DNA of 64,000 bases from Micromonospora ureilytica (lineage in GTDB: Bacteria; Actinomycetota; Actinomycetes; Mycobacteriales; Micromonosporaceae): assembly GCF_015751765.1 (NCBI RefSeq), contig NZ_JADOTX010000001.1:3100001-3164000 (forward strand). Reading direction: 5' to 3'. The notes below the pieces were generated by a model. That model searched no databases and was not told the origin of the DNA. It saw only the letters and a program-made list of their open reading frames with translations. Position 1 is the stretch's first letter. The number at the start of each line of letters is the position of its first letter. Below are positions 41,042-49,445 of this stretch, one piece after another. Made by a program: the position numbers and the translations under genes.

Positions 41042-42379
41042 ATGACAGTGGCACCGCGAGAGGATTGGCGTCGCCCGGGTCCAACGGCGGAGCAACGCCG
41101 AAACGACCTCTGGATCGGCCTGGGGATGACCGGGCTGGCGTTGGTCAGTCTGACCCTGGCCCGTAGCACCGGCGCGTTCCTGCTGGGCCCACCGCCGTCC
41201 GGGCCGGAGCAGCTGTTCTGGACCGTCGCGGTGACCCTCCCGTTGATCTGGCGACGACGCTGGCCGACCGCGACGGTGCTGGTCGTCGCTGTGGCGTTCA
41301 TCGCCGCGCAGGCGCGCTCGGCCCCGGAGAGCCAGTTCTCCTCCTGGGCCCTGTTCTGCGCCCTCTACACCGTCGGCGCGTGGGGGCAGGACCGCCAACT
41401 GTCCCGCCGGCTGCGGATCGGCGTGATCGCCACGATGTTCGCCTGGCTCGGGATCTACTACGCGGTGATGATCGACCACATTCCGGCGGACACCTTCGCC
41501 GACGCGGTCGGGCCGGTGCCACCGGTGCTCGCCGCGATGGTCAACGGGGTGCTGCTCAACGTGCTGGTCTTCGGTTTCGCGTACTTCTTCGGCGAGACCG
41601 CATGGGTGGCCGCGCGCCGCGAGCACGAGCTGCGCGCCCAGGCCGAGGACCTGCGCCGGTCGCAGGCCGAGGCCCGGGAACGGGCGGTGCTCGGTGAACG
41701 CGTCCGGATCGCCCGCGAGCTGCACGACGTGGTCGCCCACCACGTGTCGGTGATGGGCGTACAGGCATCCGCCTGCCGACGCGTGTTCGACCGCGACCCG
41801 GGCAAGGCCCGCACCGCGCTGACCGCCATCGAGCAGAGCGCCCGTACCGCCGTCGACGAGCTGCGTCGGATGCTCGGCGTGCTGCGGACCTCCGCCGGCA
41901 CCGACGCCGCGCCGCCGGTGGCCGGCGGCGTCGAACGGATCGACGAGCTGGTCGCGCGGGCTCGGACCGCCGGGCTGACGGCCACCCTCGGGGTGTACGG
42001 CGACCCGGTCGCGTTGCCCGACTCGGTCTCCCAGACGGCCTACCGGGTGACGCAGGAGGCGGTGACAAACACCCTGAAGCACGCCGACGCGGCCCTGCTG
42101 GACGTGCGGGTCCGGTACCTGGCCCGCGAGGTGGAGGTCGACGTGACCGACGACGGGCGGGGCGGTGGCCGGGCCGACACCGTCGGGTTGGGCCTGATCG
42201 GGATGCGCGAACGGGTCACCGCCCACGACGGCGACCTGGAGGCCGGGCCGCGAGCCGGCGGCGGCTGGCGGGTACGCGCCCGCTTCCCGCTGGCGGCGTC
42301 GGCGGACCCGCCGGTCGGCTCGCAGCGGGAGCCGAGCGACGAGCCCCGGGTGGCCGCCGGCACGGAGAGTTCGGCATGA
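41042..42379 (+). CDS. Sensor histidine kinase (NarL/DesK-like, HisKA_3)
   Basis: 445 residues. Four to five membrane helices fill the N-terminal 185 residues without an evident outer sensor domain. The HisKA_3 helix has the phospho-acceptor in RIARELHDVVAHHVSVMGVQ, and the ATPase domain has TQEAVTNTLKHA (N box), VDVTDDGRGGG and GLGLIGMRERV (G boxes). ATG at 41042 is chosen; ATG at 40916 overlaps the preceding stop and would add 42 Arg-rich residues, a real alternative because of the coupling. Its stop overlaps the response regulator start. Cognate pair with the next gene. Confidence 0.92.
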   Translation: MTVAPREDWRRPGPTAEQRRNDLWIGLGMTGLALVSLTLARSTGAFLLGPPPSGPEQLFWTVAVTLPLIWRRRWPTATVLVVAVAFIAAQARSAPESQFSSWALFCALYTVGAWGQDRQLSRRLRIGVIATMFAWLGIYYAVMIDHIPADTFADAVGPVPPVLAAMVNGVLLNVLVFGFAYFFGETAWVAARREHELRAQAEDLRRSQAEARERAVLGERVRIARELHDVVAHHVSVMGVQASACRRVFDRDPGKARTALTAIEQSARTAVDELRRMLGVLRTSAGTDAAPPVAGGVERIDELVARARTAGLTATLGVYGDPVALPDSVSQTAYRVTQEAVTNTLKHADAALLDVRVRYLAREVEVDVTDDGRGGGRADTVGLGLIGMRERVTAHDGDLEAGPRAGGGWRVRARFPLAASADPPVGSQREPSDEPRVAAGTESSA

Positions 42380-43080
42380 GCGCCGCACCAGACGCGGGCC
42401 AGCCGGTCCGGGTGCTGCTCGCCGACGACCAGCACCTGGTCCGTACCGGCTTCCGGGTCATCCTCGAGGTGGAGGACGACATCGAGGTGGTCGGTGAGGC
42501 CGCCGACGGCGAACGGGCCGTCACCATGACCCGAGCCACGGCCCCCGACGTCGTACTCATGGATGTGGAGATGCCCGGGATGGACGGCCTGGAGGCCACC
42601 CGGCAGATCGTCGCCGACGGCCCCGGGGCGCCCGCGGTGCTGATCCTCACGACCTTCGACCGCGACGACTACCTGTTCGCCGCGCTGCGTGCCGGGGCCA
42701 GCGGCTTCCTACTCAAGAACGGCACGCCGGAGGAGCTGATCGAGGCGATCCGGGTGCTGGCCAGGGGCGACGGTCTACTCGCCCCGGAGATCACCCGCCG
42801 GGTGATCTCCACCTTCGCCCGACCCGGCGACCCGACGGGCACCGCCCACCGAGGCCCGGACGCCGATGCCGCGCTGGCCGAGCTGACCCCGCGCGAACGG
42901 GAGGTGCTGATGCTGCTCGCCGCCGGGTCGAGCAACGCGGAGATCGCCGCGACCATCCACCTGGGGGAGGCGACGGTGAAGACGCACGTGAGTCGCGTAC
43001 TGGCCAAACTCGGCCTGCGCGACCGGGTGCAGGCCGTGGTGTTCGCGTACGAGAACGGGGTGGTCCGGCCCGGCGGATGA
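42376..43080 (+). CDS. NarL/LuxR-type response regulator
   Basis: 234 residues. The receiver domain (1-125) has the acidic pair DD (about 16-17), the phosphorylatable Asp in DVVLMDVEMPGMDG and Lys in LLKNGTPEEL. The C-terminal LuxR helix-turn-helix (about 172-225) has LTPREREVLMLLAAGSSNAE and GEATVKTHVSRVLAKLGLRD. ATG at 42376 overlaps the kinase stop. It probably activates the ABC exporter genes that follow after 81 bp. Confidence 0.95.
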   Translation: MSAAPDAGQPVRVLLADDQHLVRTGFRVILEVEDDIEVVGEAADGERAVTMTRATAPDVVLMDVEMPGMDGLEATRQIVADGPGAPAVLILTTFDRDDYLFAALRAGASGFLLKNGTPEELIEAIRVLARGDGLLAPEITRRVISTFARPGDPTGTAHRGPDADAALAELTPREREVLMLLAAGSSNAEIAATIHLGEATVKTHVSRVLAKLGLRDRVQAVVFAYENGVVRPGG

Positions 43081-43161
43081 CGGGCGTCCGCCGCGAGGTG
43101 GACCAGCCCGCTCACCCGTCGGGCGGACGGCGCGGCGGCGTACGCGATCTAGCGTGAGTGC

Positions 43162-44055
43162 GTGACCAGAACGCTTCGCCTCGACGGCGTCGACCGCAGC
43201 TTCGGCGACCGTCAGGTGCTCAGGAACGTGTCCTTCGAGGTGGCCGCCGGTCGGATGACCGGTTTCGTGGGCGCCAACGGCGCCGGCAAGACCACCACCA
43301 TGCGGATCATCCTGGGTGTCCTCGCCCCCGACGCCGGCGAGGTGAGCTGGGGCGGCACGACGCTGACCCGGCAGGACCGTCGGCGCTTCGGCTACATGCC
43401 GGAGGAGCGGGGCCTCTACCCCAAGATGACCACCCGCGAGCAGGTGACCTACCTGGGCCGGCTGCACGGGTTGGACGCCGCCGCGGCACGGCGTTCCACC
43501 GACGCGCTGCTGGACCGGGTCGGGCTCGGCGAGCGCGGCGACGACCTGCTGGAGACGCTGTCGCTGGGCAACCAGCAGCGCGCCCAGATAGCCGCCGCGC
43601 TGGTGCACGATCCCGAGGTGCTGGTGCTCGACGAACCGTTCTCCGGCCTCGACCCGCTGGCCGTGGAGACCGTCGTGGCCGTGCTGCGGGAACGGGCCGC
43701 GGCCGGCGCGCCGGTGCTCTTCTCCAGTCACCAACTCGACGTCGTGGAGCGCCTCTGCGACGACCTGGTGATCATCGGGGACGGGGTGATCCGGGCCGCC
43801 GGCAGCCGGCAGCAGCTGCGCGACTCGTACACAGTGCCCCGCTTCGAGCTTGTCGTGGAACACGACGCCGGCTGGGTACGCGACCACCCCGGGGTGACAG
43901 TTGTCGAGCTGGACGGCGCCCGTGTGGTCTTCGACCTGCCGGCCGGCACCGACGAGCAGCCCGTGCTGCGGGCGGCCCTCGCGCGCGGTCCGGTCCGCGC
44001 CTTCCGCCCGGTCAGCCCCTCGCTCACCGAGATCTTCCGAGAGGTCACCCAGTGA
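43162..44055 (+). CDS. ABC exporter ATP-binding protein
   Basis: 297 residues of the NatA/CcmA-like drug or sodium exporter family. Walker A GANGAGKTT (about residues 38-46), Q-loop region YMPEERGLYPKM, signature LSLGNQQRAQIAAAL (a common LSxGxxQ variant), Walker B VLVLDEPFSGLD, and the H-loop in LFSSHQLDVVE. The C-terminal domain after residue 215 ends with the FREVTQ typical of this family. GTG at 43162. Its stop overlaps the permease start by four bases, so the two form one transporter. Confidence 0.94.
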   Translation: MTRTLRLDGVDRSFGDRQVLRNVSFEVAAGRMTGFVGANGAGKTTTMRIILGVLAPDAGEVSWGGTTLTRQDRRRFGYMPEERGLYPKMTTREQVTYLGRLHGLDAAAARRSTDALLDRVGLGERGDDLLETLSLGNQQRAQIAAALVHDPEVLVLDEPFSGLDPLAVETVVAVLRERAAAGAPVLFSSHQLDVVERLCDDLVIIGDGVIRAAGSRQQLRDSYTVPRFELVVEHDAGWVRDHPGVTVVELDGARVVFDLPAGTDEQPVLRAALARGPVRAFRPVSPSLTEIFREVTQ

Positions 44056-45113
44056 ACGTCACCCAGGCCACCCGGCTGGTCGCCGAACGCGAGATCCGGG
44101 TCAAGCTCCGCGACCGCACCTTCCTGTTCGGCACGCTGTTCTTCCTGTTGATCGCCGCGGCGGGCACCATCCTGCCGCCGCTGTTCTCCGGCGGGCCGTC
44201 CACAGTGGCGGTGACCGAGAGCTTGGCCGCGCCGCTGCGCGCCGCCGGGCTGGAGGTCCGGGTCGTCCCCGACGACCGGGCCGCCGAGCAGGCCGTCCGC
44301 GACGACGACGTGGACGCGGCGGTGGTCACCGGACCGGCCGTCCTGGCCATGGACGACGCCCCGGACGACGTGGTGAAGGCCCTGAGCACCCAGCCGACAG
44401 TCCGTCTGCTCGACCCGGACGCGGTCGACCCGGTGGTGGCGTTCCTGGTGCCGTTCGTCTTCGCGTTCGTCTTCTTCCTCACCTCGCAGACGTTCGGTGT
44501 GCAGATCGCGCAGAGCGTCATCGAGGAGAAGCAGACCCGGATCGTGGAGATCCTGGTCGCCGCCGTGCCGGTCCGGGCCCTGCTGGCCGGGAAGGTGGTG
44601 GCCGGGGCCATCCTGGCGTTCGCGCAGATCGCCCTGATCGCGGTGGTGGCGGTGCTCGGGCTGCAGATCGGCGACAGCGGAGGTCTGCTCAGCCTGCTCG
44701 CCCCGGCGATCGGCTGGTTCGTGCCGTTCTTCCTGATCGGCTTCGTGCTGCTCGCCGCCATGTGGGCGGCGGCCGGCGCGCTGGCCAACCGGCAGGAGGA
44801 CATCGCCGCCGTGTCGACGCCGGTGCAGCTCGCCGTCATGCTGCCGTTCTTCGCGGTGATCTTCCTGAACGACAACGCCACAGCGATGCGGGTGCTCTCC
44901 TACCTGCCGTTCTCGTCGCCCACGGCCATGCCGCTGCGGCTGTTCACCGGCGACGCGGCCGGGTGGGAACCGATCGTCTCGCTGGTCATCCTGGTGCTCG
45001 CCGCCGGCGCGTTCCTCGCCGCCGGCGCCCGGGTGTACGAGGGGTCGCTCCTGCGCACCAACGGTCGGACCTCGCTGCGCACCGCCTGGCGGGAGCGGGA
45101 GACCATCGGCTGA
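44052..45113 (+). CDS. ABC exporter permease (NatB-like)
   Basis: 353 residues of the ABC2 membrane type. A first helix (about 25-45) is followed by an extracytoplasmic domain (about 55-130, YbhR/NatB-like with VRDDDVDAAVV), then five helices with IEEKQTRIVEILVAAVPVRA, the EExxxR signature of this family, and ANRQEDIAAVSTPVQ. GTG at 44052 overlaps the ATPase stop as GTGA. Exporter substrate unknown; controlled perhaps by the adjacent two-component system. Confidence 0.92.
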   Translation: MNVTQATRLVAEREIRVKLRDRTFLFGTLFFLLIAAAGTILPPLFSGGPSTVAVTESLAAPLRAAGLEVRVVPDDRAAEQAVRDDDVDAAVVTGPAVLAMDDAPDDVVKALSTQPTVRLLDPDAVDPVVAFLVPFVFAFVFFLTSQTFGVQIAQSVIEEKQTRIVEILVAAVPVRALLAGKVVAGAILAFAQIALIAVVAVLGLQIGDSGGLLSLLAPAIGWFVPFFLIGFVLLAAMWAAAGALANRQEDIAAVSTPVQLAVMLPFFAVIFLNDNATAMRVLSYLPFSSPTAMPLRLFTGDAAGWEPIVSLVILVLAAGAFLAAGARVYEGSLLRTNGRTSLRTAWRERETIG

Positions 45114-45190
45114 GCACGACGGCTCGCCCGCGCGGGCGTCGGTGTCCTGATCGGATGCCGGCGCCCGCTGCTGTGCGGCACGGTTCCGAG

Positions 45191-45215
45191 CGCTGTTCGG
45201 TGGCCGCGAACAGCG
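45191..45215. promoter_or_regulatory. Inverted repeat upstream of haloperoxidase gene
   Basis: CGCTGTTCG (45191-45199) and CGAACAGCG (45207-45215), perfect 9-base arms with a 7-base spacer, 76 bp before the start codon. Half-sites are in the opposite order to an actinobacterial SOS box, so LexA is unlikely. Operator or hairpin; the regulator is unknown. Confidence 0.5.
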
Positions 45216-45290
45216 AGAACGCTCCTACGTTGAGCCGATCCTCACGGCAACGACCTGGTCGTCGCCGGTCCCGGACCGGAAAGGCTCTCG

Positions 45291-47102
45291 ATGTCCCCAC
45301 CGATCAGCCCGCGGCACTACGACTTCGCACGGCAACTCCGTCGTCTGCTCAGCATGGTGCTCGCGGTCGCCCTCGCCAGCACCCTCACGGCCCTCGTCCG
45401 GCCCGCGCCGGCCACGGCCGCCCCGGGCGACCTCATCCTCAACGGCACGTTCGACAACGGCAGCACCCAGCCCTGGTGGACCCGGCTCGCCTCCACCAGC
45501 ACGACCGTCAACGCCGGGCAACTGCGCGTCCGCACCAGCGCGACTGTCGGCAAGCCCGTCTGGGAGGACCTGGTCGGTCACTTCGAGTTCGGGGTGACGG
45601 CCGCACAGCCGTACCGGTTGCAGTTCGACGCCTCCGCCGACGTCAACCGCTCCCTGCGCGTCTCGGTCTCCCGGGCGGACACGCCCTTCACCTCCGCCGT
45701 CGACCAGAGCGTCGCGCTGACATCCTCGACCCGCCGGTTCACCTTCGACTTCGCGTCCCCGTTCGGCGACCCGAAGGCGGTGCTGCTGTTCCACTTCGGC
45801 GGCCAGGCCGCCTCGACGGTCCGGTTGGACAACATCTCGCTCACCCCGCTGGCCGTGGACCCGGCCACCGACCCGATCCTGTACTGGAACGGCATCCTGC
45901 TGGCCACGTACCGGGCGCTGGACCTGCCACCCACCGACTCGTCCCGCGAGGCCGCCATCCTGCACGCGGCGATGCACGACGCCGCCGTCTCGGTCACCGG
46001 AGTGGGCAACCCCTATCGGGTACGGGTGCCGGTCAGCTACCCCGGCACCATGGACAACGTCGTGGCACCGTCCCTGCACGCGGCCATCGACAAGGCGGCG
46101 TACGACGTGCTGACCGCGCTGTACACCCGGCACGGTCGTTCCTTCACCGTTGCCCTCGGCGACGCCGTCAAGCGCCGGCCGTCCGGTGTCAACGACGCCG
46201 AGGTGGCGCGCGGCGAGACAGTCGGCGCCGCGGCAGCCGCCGCCAACCTCCAGGCCCGCGCCAACGACGGCTCCGACAACACCACCGCGTACCCGGTGCA
46301 GGAGAACGTCCCCGGCGCGTGGCGGCCGACCAACGGCAAGGCGGCGGTCAGCCCGAACTGGGGCCTGGTCACCCCGTTCGCGCTCACCTCGGGCCGGCAG
46401 TTCCGGCCCGGCCTACCGGCCGGCGCCACCAATTACGAGGACCTGCTCGGCAAGGAGGAATACGACACCCAGGTGCGGGAGGTCCGCGACTACGGCGGTC
46501 AGGAGTCGTCGCTGCGGACCGACGACCAGACGCAGATCGCGTTCTTCTGGGCCAACGACCTGGGGGGCACGTACAAGCCACCGGGTCAACTCTTCACGCA
46601 CACCCGGACCGTGTCGGAGCAGCGTCAGCTCGGCATCCTGGCCAACGCCCGGCTCTTCGGGCTGGTCGCCCTCTCCCTCGCCGACGCCGCCATCGCGGCC
46701 TGGGACGCGAAGTACCAGACATCGATCGACCTGTGGCGGCCGGTCACCGCGATCGAGGCGACGGAGGGCACTGGTTGGCAGCCGCTGTCGAAGACCCGCG
46801 AGGGCGTGCCGTACACGCCGGCCTTCCCGGCCTACATCTCCGGGCACGCCACCTTCGCGGGGGCCTGGTCCGCGGTGATGAAGGGATTCTTCGGCACCGA
46901 TGCGATCGCCTTCGACGCCACCACCGACGATCCGCACGCCGTGGACGTGGTCCGGCACATGACCGGCTTCGACCACGCCGCCGAGGAGAACGCGCTGAGC
47001 CGGATCTACCTCGGCGTGCACTACCGGTTCGACGCGGAGGCCGGGCTCGCCACCGGACGTTCCGTGGGCGCGTACGTGTTCGCCAACCGCCTGCGACAGT
47101 GA
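45291..47102 (+). CDS. Secreted vanadium-dependent haloperoxidase-type protein
   Basis: 603 residues. A Sec signal peptide (about 1-44, ending PAPATAA) is followed by a CBM-like jelly-roll (about 48-185, GDLILNGTFDNGSTQPWW). The C-terminal PAP2/haloperoxidase domain (about 195-603) keeps every vanadate-binding residue: Lys474 and Arg483 in KYQTSIDLWRP, Ser517-Gly518-His519 in YISGHATFAG, and Arg571 and His577 in SRIYLGVHYR. It may oxidise halides with H2O2, or be an acid phosphatase of the same fold. ATG at 45291 has GGAAAGG seven bases upstream. Single gene closed by a strong hairpin. Confidence 0.87.
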   Translation: MSPPISPRHYDFARQLRRLLSMVLAVALASTLTALVRPAPATAAPGDLILNGTFDNGSTQPWWTRLASTSTTVNAGQLRVRTSATVGKPVWEDLVGHFEFGVTAAQPYRLQFDASADVNRSLRVSVSRADTPFTSAVDQSVALTSSTRRFTFDFASPFGDPKAVLLFHFGGQAASTVRLDNISLTPLAVDPATDPILYWNGILLATYRALDLPPTDSSREAAILHAAMHDAAVSVTGVGNPYRVRVPVSYPGTMDNVVAPSLHAAIDKAAYDVLTALYTRHGRSFTVALGDAVKRRPSGVNDAEVARGETVGAAAAAANLQARANDGSDNTTAYPVQENVPGAWRPTNGKAAVSPNWGLVTPFALTSGRQFRPGLPAGATNYEDLLGKEEYDTQVREVRDYGGQESSLRTDDQTQIAFFWANDLGGTYKPPGQLFTHTRTVSEQRQLGILANARLFGLVALSLADAAIAAWDAKYQTSIDLWRPVTAIEATEGTGWQPLSKTREGVPYTPAFPAYISGHATFAGAWSAVMKGFFGTDAIAFDATTDDPHAVDVVRHMTGFDHAAEENALSRIYLGVHYRFDAEAGLATGRSVGAYVFANRLRQ

Positions 47103-47128
47103 ATCGTCGGTCGGCGTAACGGGGGGAT

Positions 47129-47162
47129 GCTCCCCGTCCGGTTCGTGGACCGGGCGGGGAGC
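47129..47162. terminator. Hairpin between convergent genes
   Basis: GCTCCCCGTCCGGT pairs with ACCGGGCGGGGAGC with one mismatch, six-base loop, between the haloperoxidase gene (+) and the XRE membrane protein gene (-). Probable bidirectional terminator. Confidence 0.7.
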
Positions 47163-47176
47163 CTCACGCGTGACCG

Positions 47177-48205
47177 CTACGCGGCGCAGTTCCAGTGGCC
47201 GAAGTCGCCGGTACGGGACCAGACCTCCCGCGCCGCCCTGATGTTCCACGCCGCGTCCAGCGCCGTCTGGCGGTCCACGCCGAACCGGGACACCTCCATG
47301 TCGCTGAACTGGAACAACCCCCAACGGCGCGATCCGTCCTCGACGACCTCCACCCGGTACGGATCCAGCCCGGACAGGCAGCGCGCCACCTGCACCGCCC
47401 CGGCCGGGTCCTCCGGGAACGTCCGCCGCAGATGTTTGCCGATCCGGTCCTCCGACCAACTGGGGGGCACCTTGCGATCGCCCGCCAACTCGTCGAACAA
47501 CCGCTCGTCAGCTGTGCCACTGACCGGCAGGCCACCAAGCGCCTGGAACACCATCACCCGGCTGGTGGTGTCCGGGCCGAACCAGCCGTCGACCGGGACG
47601 GTGAGCCCGTCGGCCACCAGGTGCTCCTGAAGGCTCAGCACACAGGGGCCGTACATGCCCTGGCGCAACACCTCGGGGCAGCCGACGGTCGACGCGCTGT
47701 CCACTGTGGGAGGGGCGAGGGGTCGCAGCGCCCCGGACGCCCCGACCGTCAGGACGCCCAGCACCGCCAGCAGCGCCAGCCGAAGCCAGCGACGGGCCGG
47801 CCAGGGCGCTTGGGGTCGCGGCGGAACCGAGCCGACGCTCGGGCGGATGTCCGCGGTGACGGTCGTGGACGAGCTGGCAGGGGTCCGTTCCTCGTCGCTC
47901 TCCCCCCGACCCCGCTCGCCGAGGTGCGCCTCGAGGTCCCGCCGTGTCTCCAGCCACCTCTCGACCTCCGCCGCCGGAGTACCGCAGGCGGCCAGCAGCG
48001 CGACGACTGTGCGTTCCCGGGGCAGCGTCGTCCGCCCCAGCATCGTGGCGAGGGTGCTCGGTGGCAACCAGTGCCCGGCCGCCGAGGCGCGGCGGGCGAG
48101 TTCCCGATAGGTCAGGCCGGAACGCCTCCGCACGTCCCTGAGCATCGCCACGTACTCCCCCGCCGTGGCCGCCTGTGGCACCGGATCCCGGACAGCGTCA
48201 TCCAT
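47177..48205 (-). CDS. Membrane-anchored XRE protein with peptidoglycan-binding and muramidase-like outer domains
   Basis: 342 residues in four parts. (1) An XRE helix-turn-helix, residues 15-75 (GEYVAMLRDVRRRSGLTYRE, with LPPSTLATMLGRTTLP). (2) One membrane helix, 142-160. (3) An outer peptidoglycan-binding domain, about 175-242 (LQEHLVADGLTVPVDGWFGP). (4) A lysozyme/transglycosylase-like domain, 255-342, with CLSGLDPYRV, GLFQF and the end WNIRAAREVW...HWNC. In active relatives the first motif is CESG with catalytic Glu; here Leu277 replaces it. So it probably binds rather than cuts peptidoglycan. ATG at 48205 has GGGGAGA upstream. Divergent from a paralogous XRE membrane protein. Confidence 0.8.
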   Translation of the reverse strand: MDDAVRDPVPQAATAGEYVAMLRDVRRRSGLTYRELARRASAAGHWLPPSTLATMLGRTTLPRERTVVALLAACGTPAAEVERWLETRRDLEAHLGERGRGESDEERTPASSSTTVTADIRPSVGSVPPRPQAPWPARRWLRLALLAVLGVLTVGASGALRPLAPPTVDSASTVGCPEVLRQGMYGPCVLSLQEHLVADGLTVPVDGWFGPDTTSRVMVFQALGGLPVSGTADERLFDELAGDRKVPPSWSEDRIGKHLRRTFPEDPAGAVQVARCLSGLDPYRVEVVEDGSRRWGLFQFSDMEVSRFGVDRQTALDAAWNIRAAREVWSRTGDFGHWNCAA

Positions 48206-48458
48206 CGAATCTCCCCGTGTCGTTGATGTGGTCGAGCCCGGACCACTGCCGGCGCGAGCCCGTCGGCCGTACACCGGTCAGCGGCGCGGCCGTCGATAAA
48301 AGACGCTAGATAGGCAGGTGGGCGAGGACAATGCCCTGGTCGCCGCGCTGCGCTGTCCGGGCAGCTCACGGGCCCTTGTCCGGATCTTGTCCGACCATCT
48401 CGGACAGTCACCCGGACCCCGCTTGCCTTCGCGTCCGCGCTGTCTGGAGAATCGTGCG

Positions 48459-49433
48459 ATGACCACGGGGGAGCTACGACCGGACGAGGCAGCCGACCCA
48501 GCCGAGTTCATCGAGATGTTGCGTGACCTCAAGGACCGGTCGCGGCTGACCTACCGGCAGCTGGAGCAGCGCGCCGCGGCCGCCGGTGACGTGCTGGCCC
48601 GCAGCACCGCCGCCGACATCCTGCGCCGGTCCAGCCTGCCGCGACCCGAGGTGGTGGCCGCCTTCGTGCGGGCGTGCGGCGCGGAAGATCAGGTCGATAC
48701 GTGGCTACGGGCCCGGCACCGTCTCGCGGCAGGTCAGTTCGCCCCGCCGTCGTCGGCAGCGGAGCCACCGCCGGTCGACGCGGTCACGACAGTGGCCCCG
48801 GAGGACCCTGACCCGGCCCGCCCACGCTGGTTCGCGCGGCCCGCGCCGCTGGCGCTGCTCGTCGTCGCCGCCCTGCTGGCCACGCTCGGCGTGGGCTTCT
48901 GGATCGAGCGACGCGACGACGAGCAAGGAAAGGCCCCATCGGCGGGTGACGGTGCCCGTTCGCCGAGCGCGGGGCTCAGCCAGATCCGCCCCGTCCGCAG
49001 CCCGCACCTCTGCCTCACCGAGGGTCGCGATCGCACCGGCCAGTACACCAAGGAGATAGCTGTCCAGCGGCCCTGCGGGGAGGCCACCCCACCGGACACC
49101 TCGCTGGAACCGGTGGCCGACGGAATGTTCTTCATCCACTGGGTCCACCCGGTGCTCGGGAAGGGCTGCCTCACCGTCCGCGACGAGGATCCCGGCCGGG
49201 ACCTGCTCGAACCCTGGAACGAGGAGGATTGCAGCGCGGACAGGCCGAAGCAGGTGTTCCACTTCGAACCGGCCGGGGCGACGCCCGGCGCGTACCGCAT
49301 CCGGCCCGACCGTAGCGAGTTGTGCGTCGGCCTGCGCGACGACGACAGCGACGTGTCCGACGCGGCGCTGGTCGAGCCGTGCACCGGCGGCCCGGATCAG
49401 GTGTTCCTGGTCAACGCGCTGCCCGGGAACTGA
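48459..49433 (+). CDS. Membrane-anchored XRE protein with trefoil-like outer domain
   Basis: 324 residues. The N-terminal helix-turn-helix, residues 16-76 (AEFIEMLRDLKDRSRLTYRQ, with ARSTAADILRRSSLPRPEVV), aligns block by block with that of the divergent gene at 47177-48205. A membrane helix lies at 129-150. The outer part (about 175-322) has three Cys-containing repeats, SPHLCLTEG/VQRPCG, GKGCLTVRDED/NEEDC and SELCVGLRDDD/VEPCTGGPDQVF, suggestive of a ricin-like beta-trefoil. ATG at 48459 has GGAGA nine bases upstream. Probably a partner of the divergent protein in sensing cell-wall or sugar ligands. Confidence 0.75.
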   Translation: MTTGELRPDEAADPAEFIEMLRDLKDRSRLTYRQLEQRAAAAGDVLARSTAADILRRSSLPRPEVVAAFVRACGAEDQVDTWLRARHRLAAGQFAPPSSAAEPPPVDAVTTVAPEDPDPARPRWFARPAPLALLVVAALLATLGVGFWIERRDDEQGKAPSAGDGARSPSAGLSQIRPVRSPHLCLTEGRDRTGQYTKEIAVQRPCGEATPPDTSLEPVADGMFFIHWVHPVLGKGCLTVRDEDPGRDLLEPWNEEDCSADRPKQVFHFEPAGATPGAYRIRPDRSELCVGLRDDDSDVSDAALVEPCTGGPDQVFLVNALPGN

Positions 49434-49445
49434 CCTCGGCCCCGC

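Noticed and set aside
45191..45215. LexA box before the haloperoxidase gene
   Set aside because: The arms are in the order GTTCG...CGAAC, opposite to an actinobacterial SOS box, and the spacing differs.
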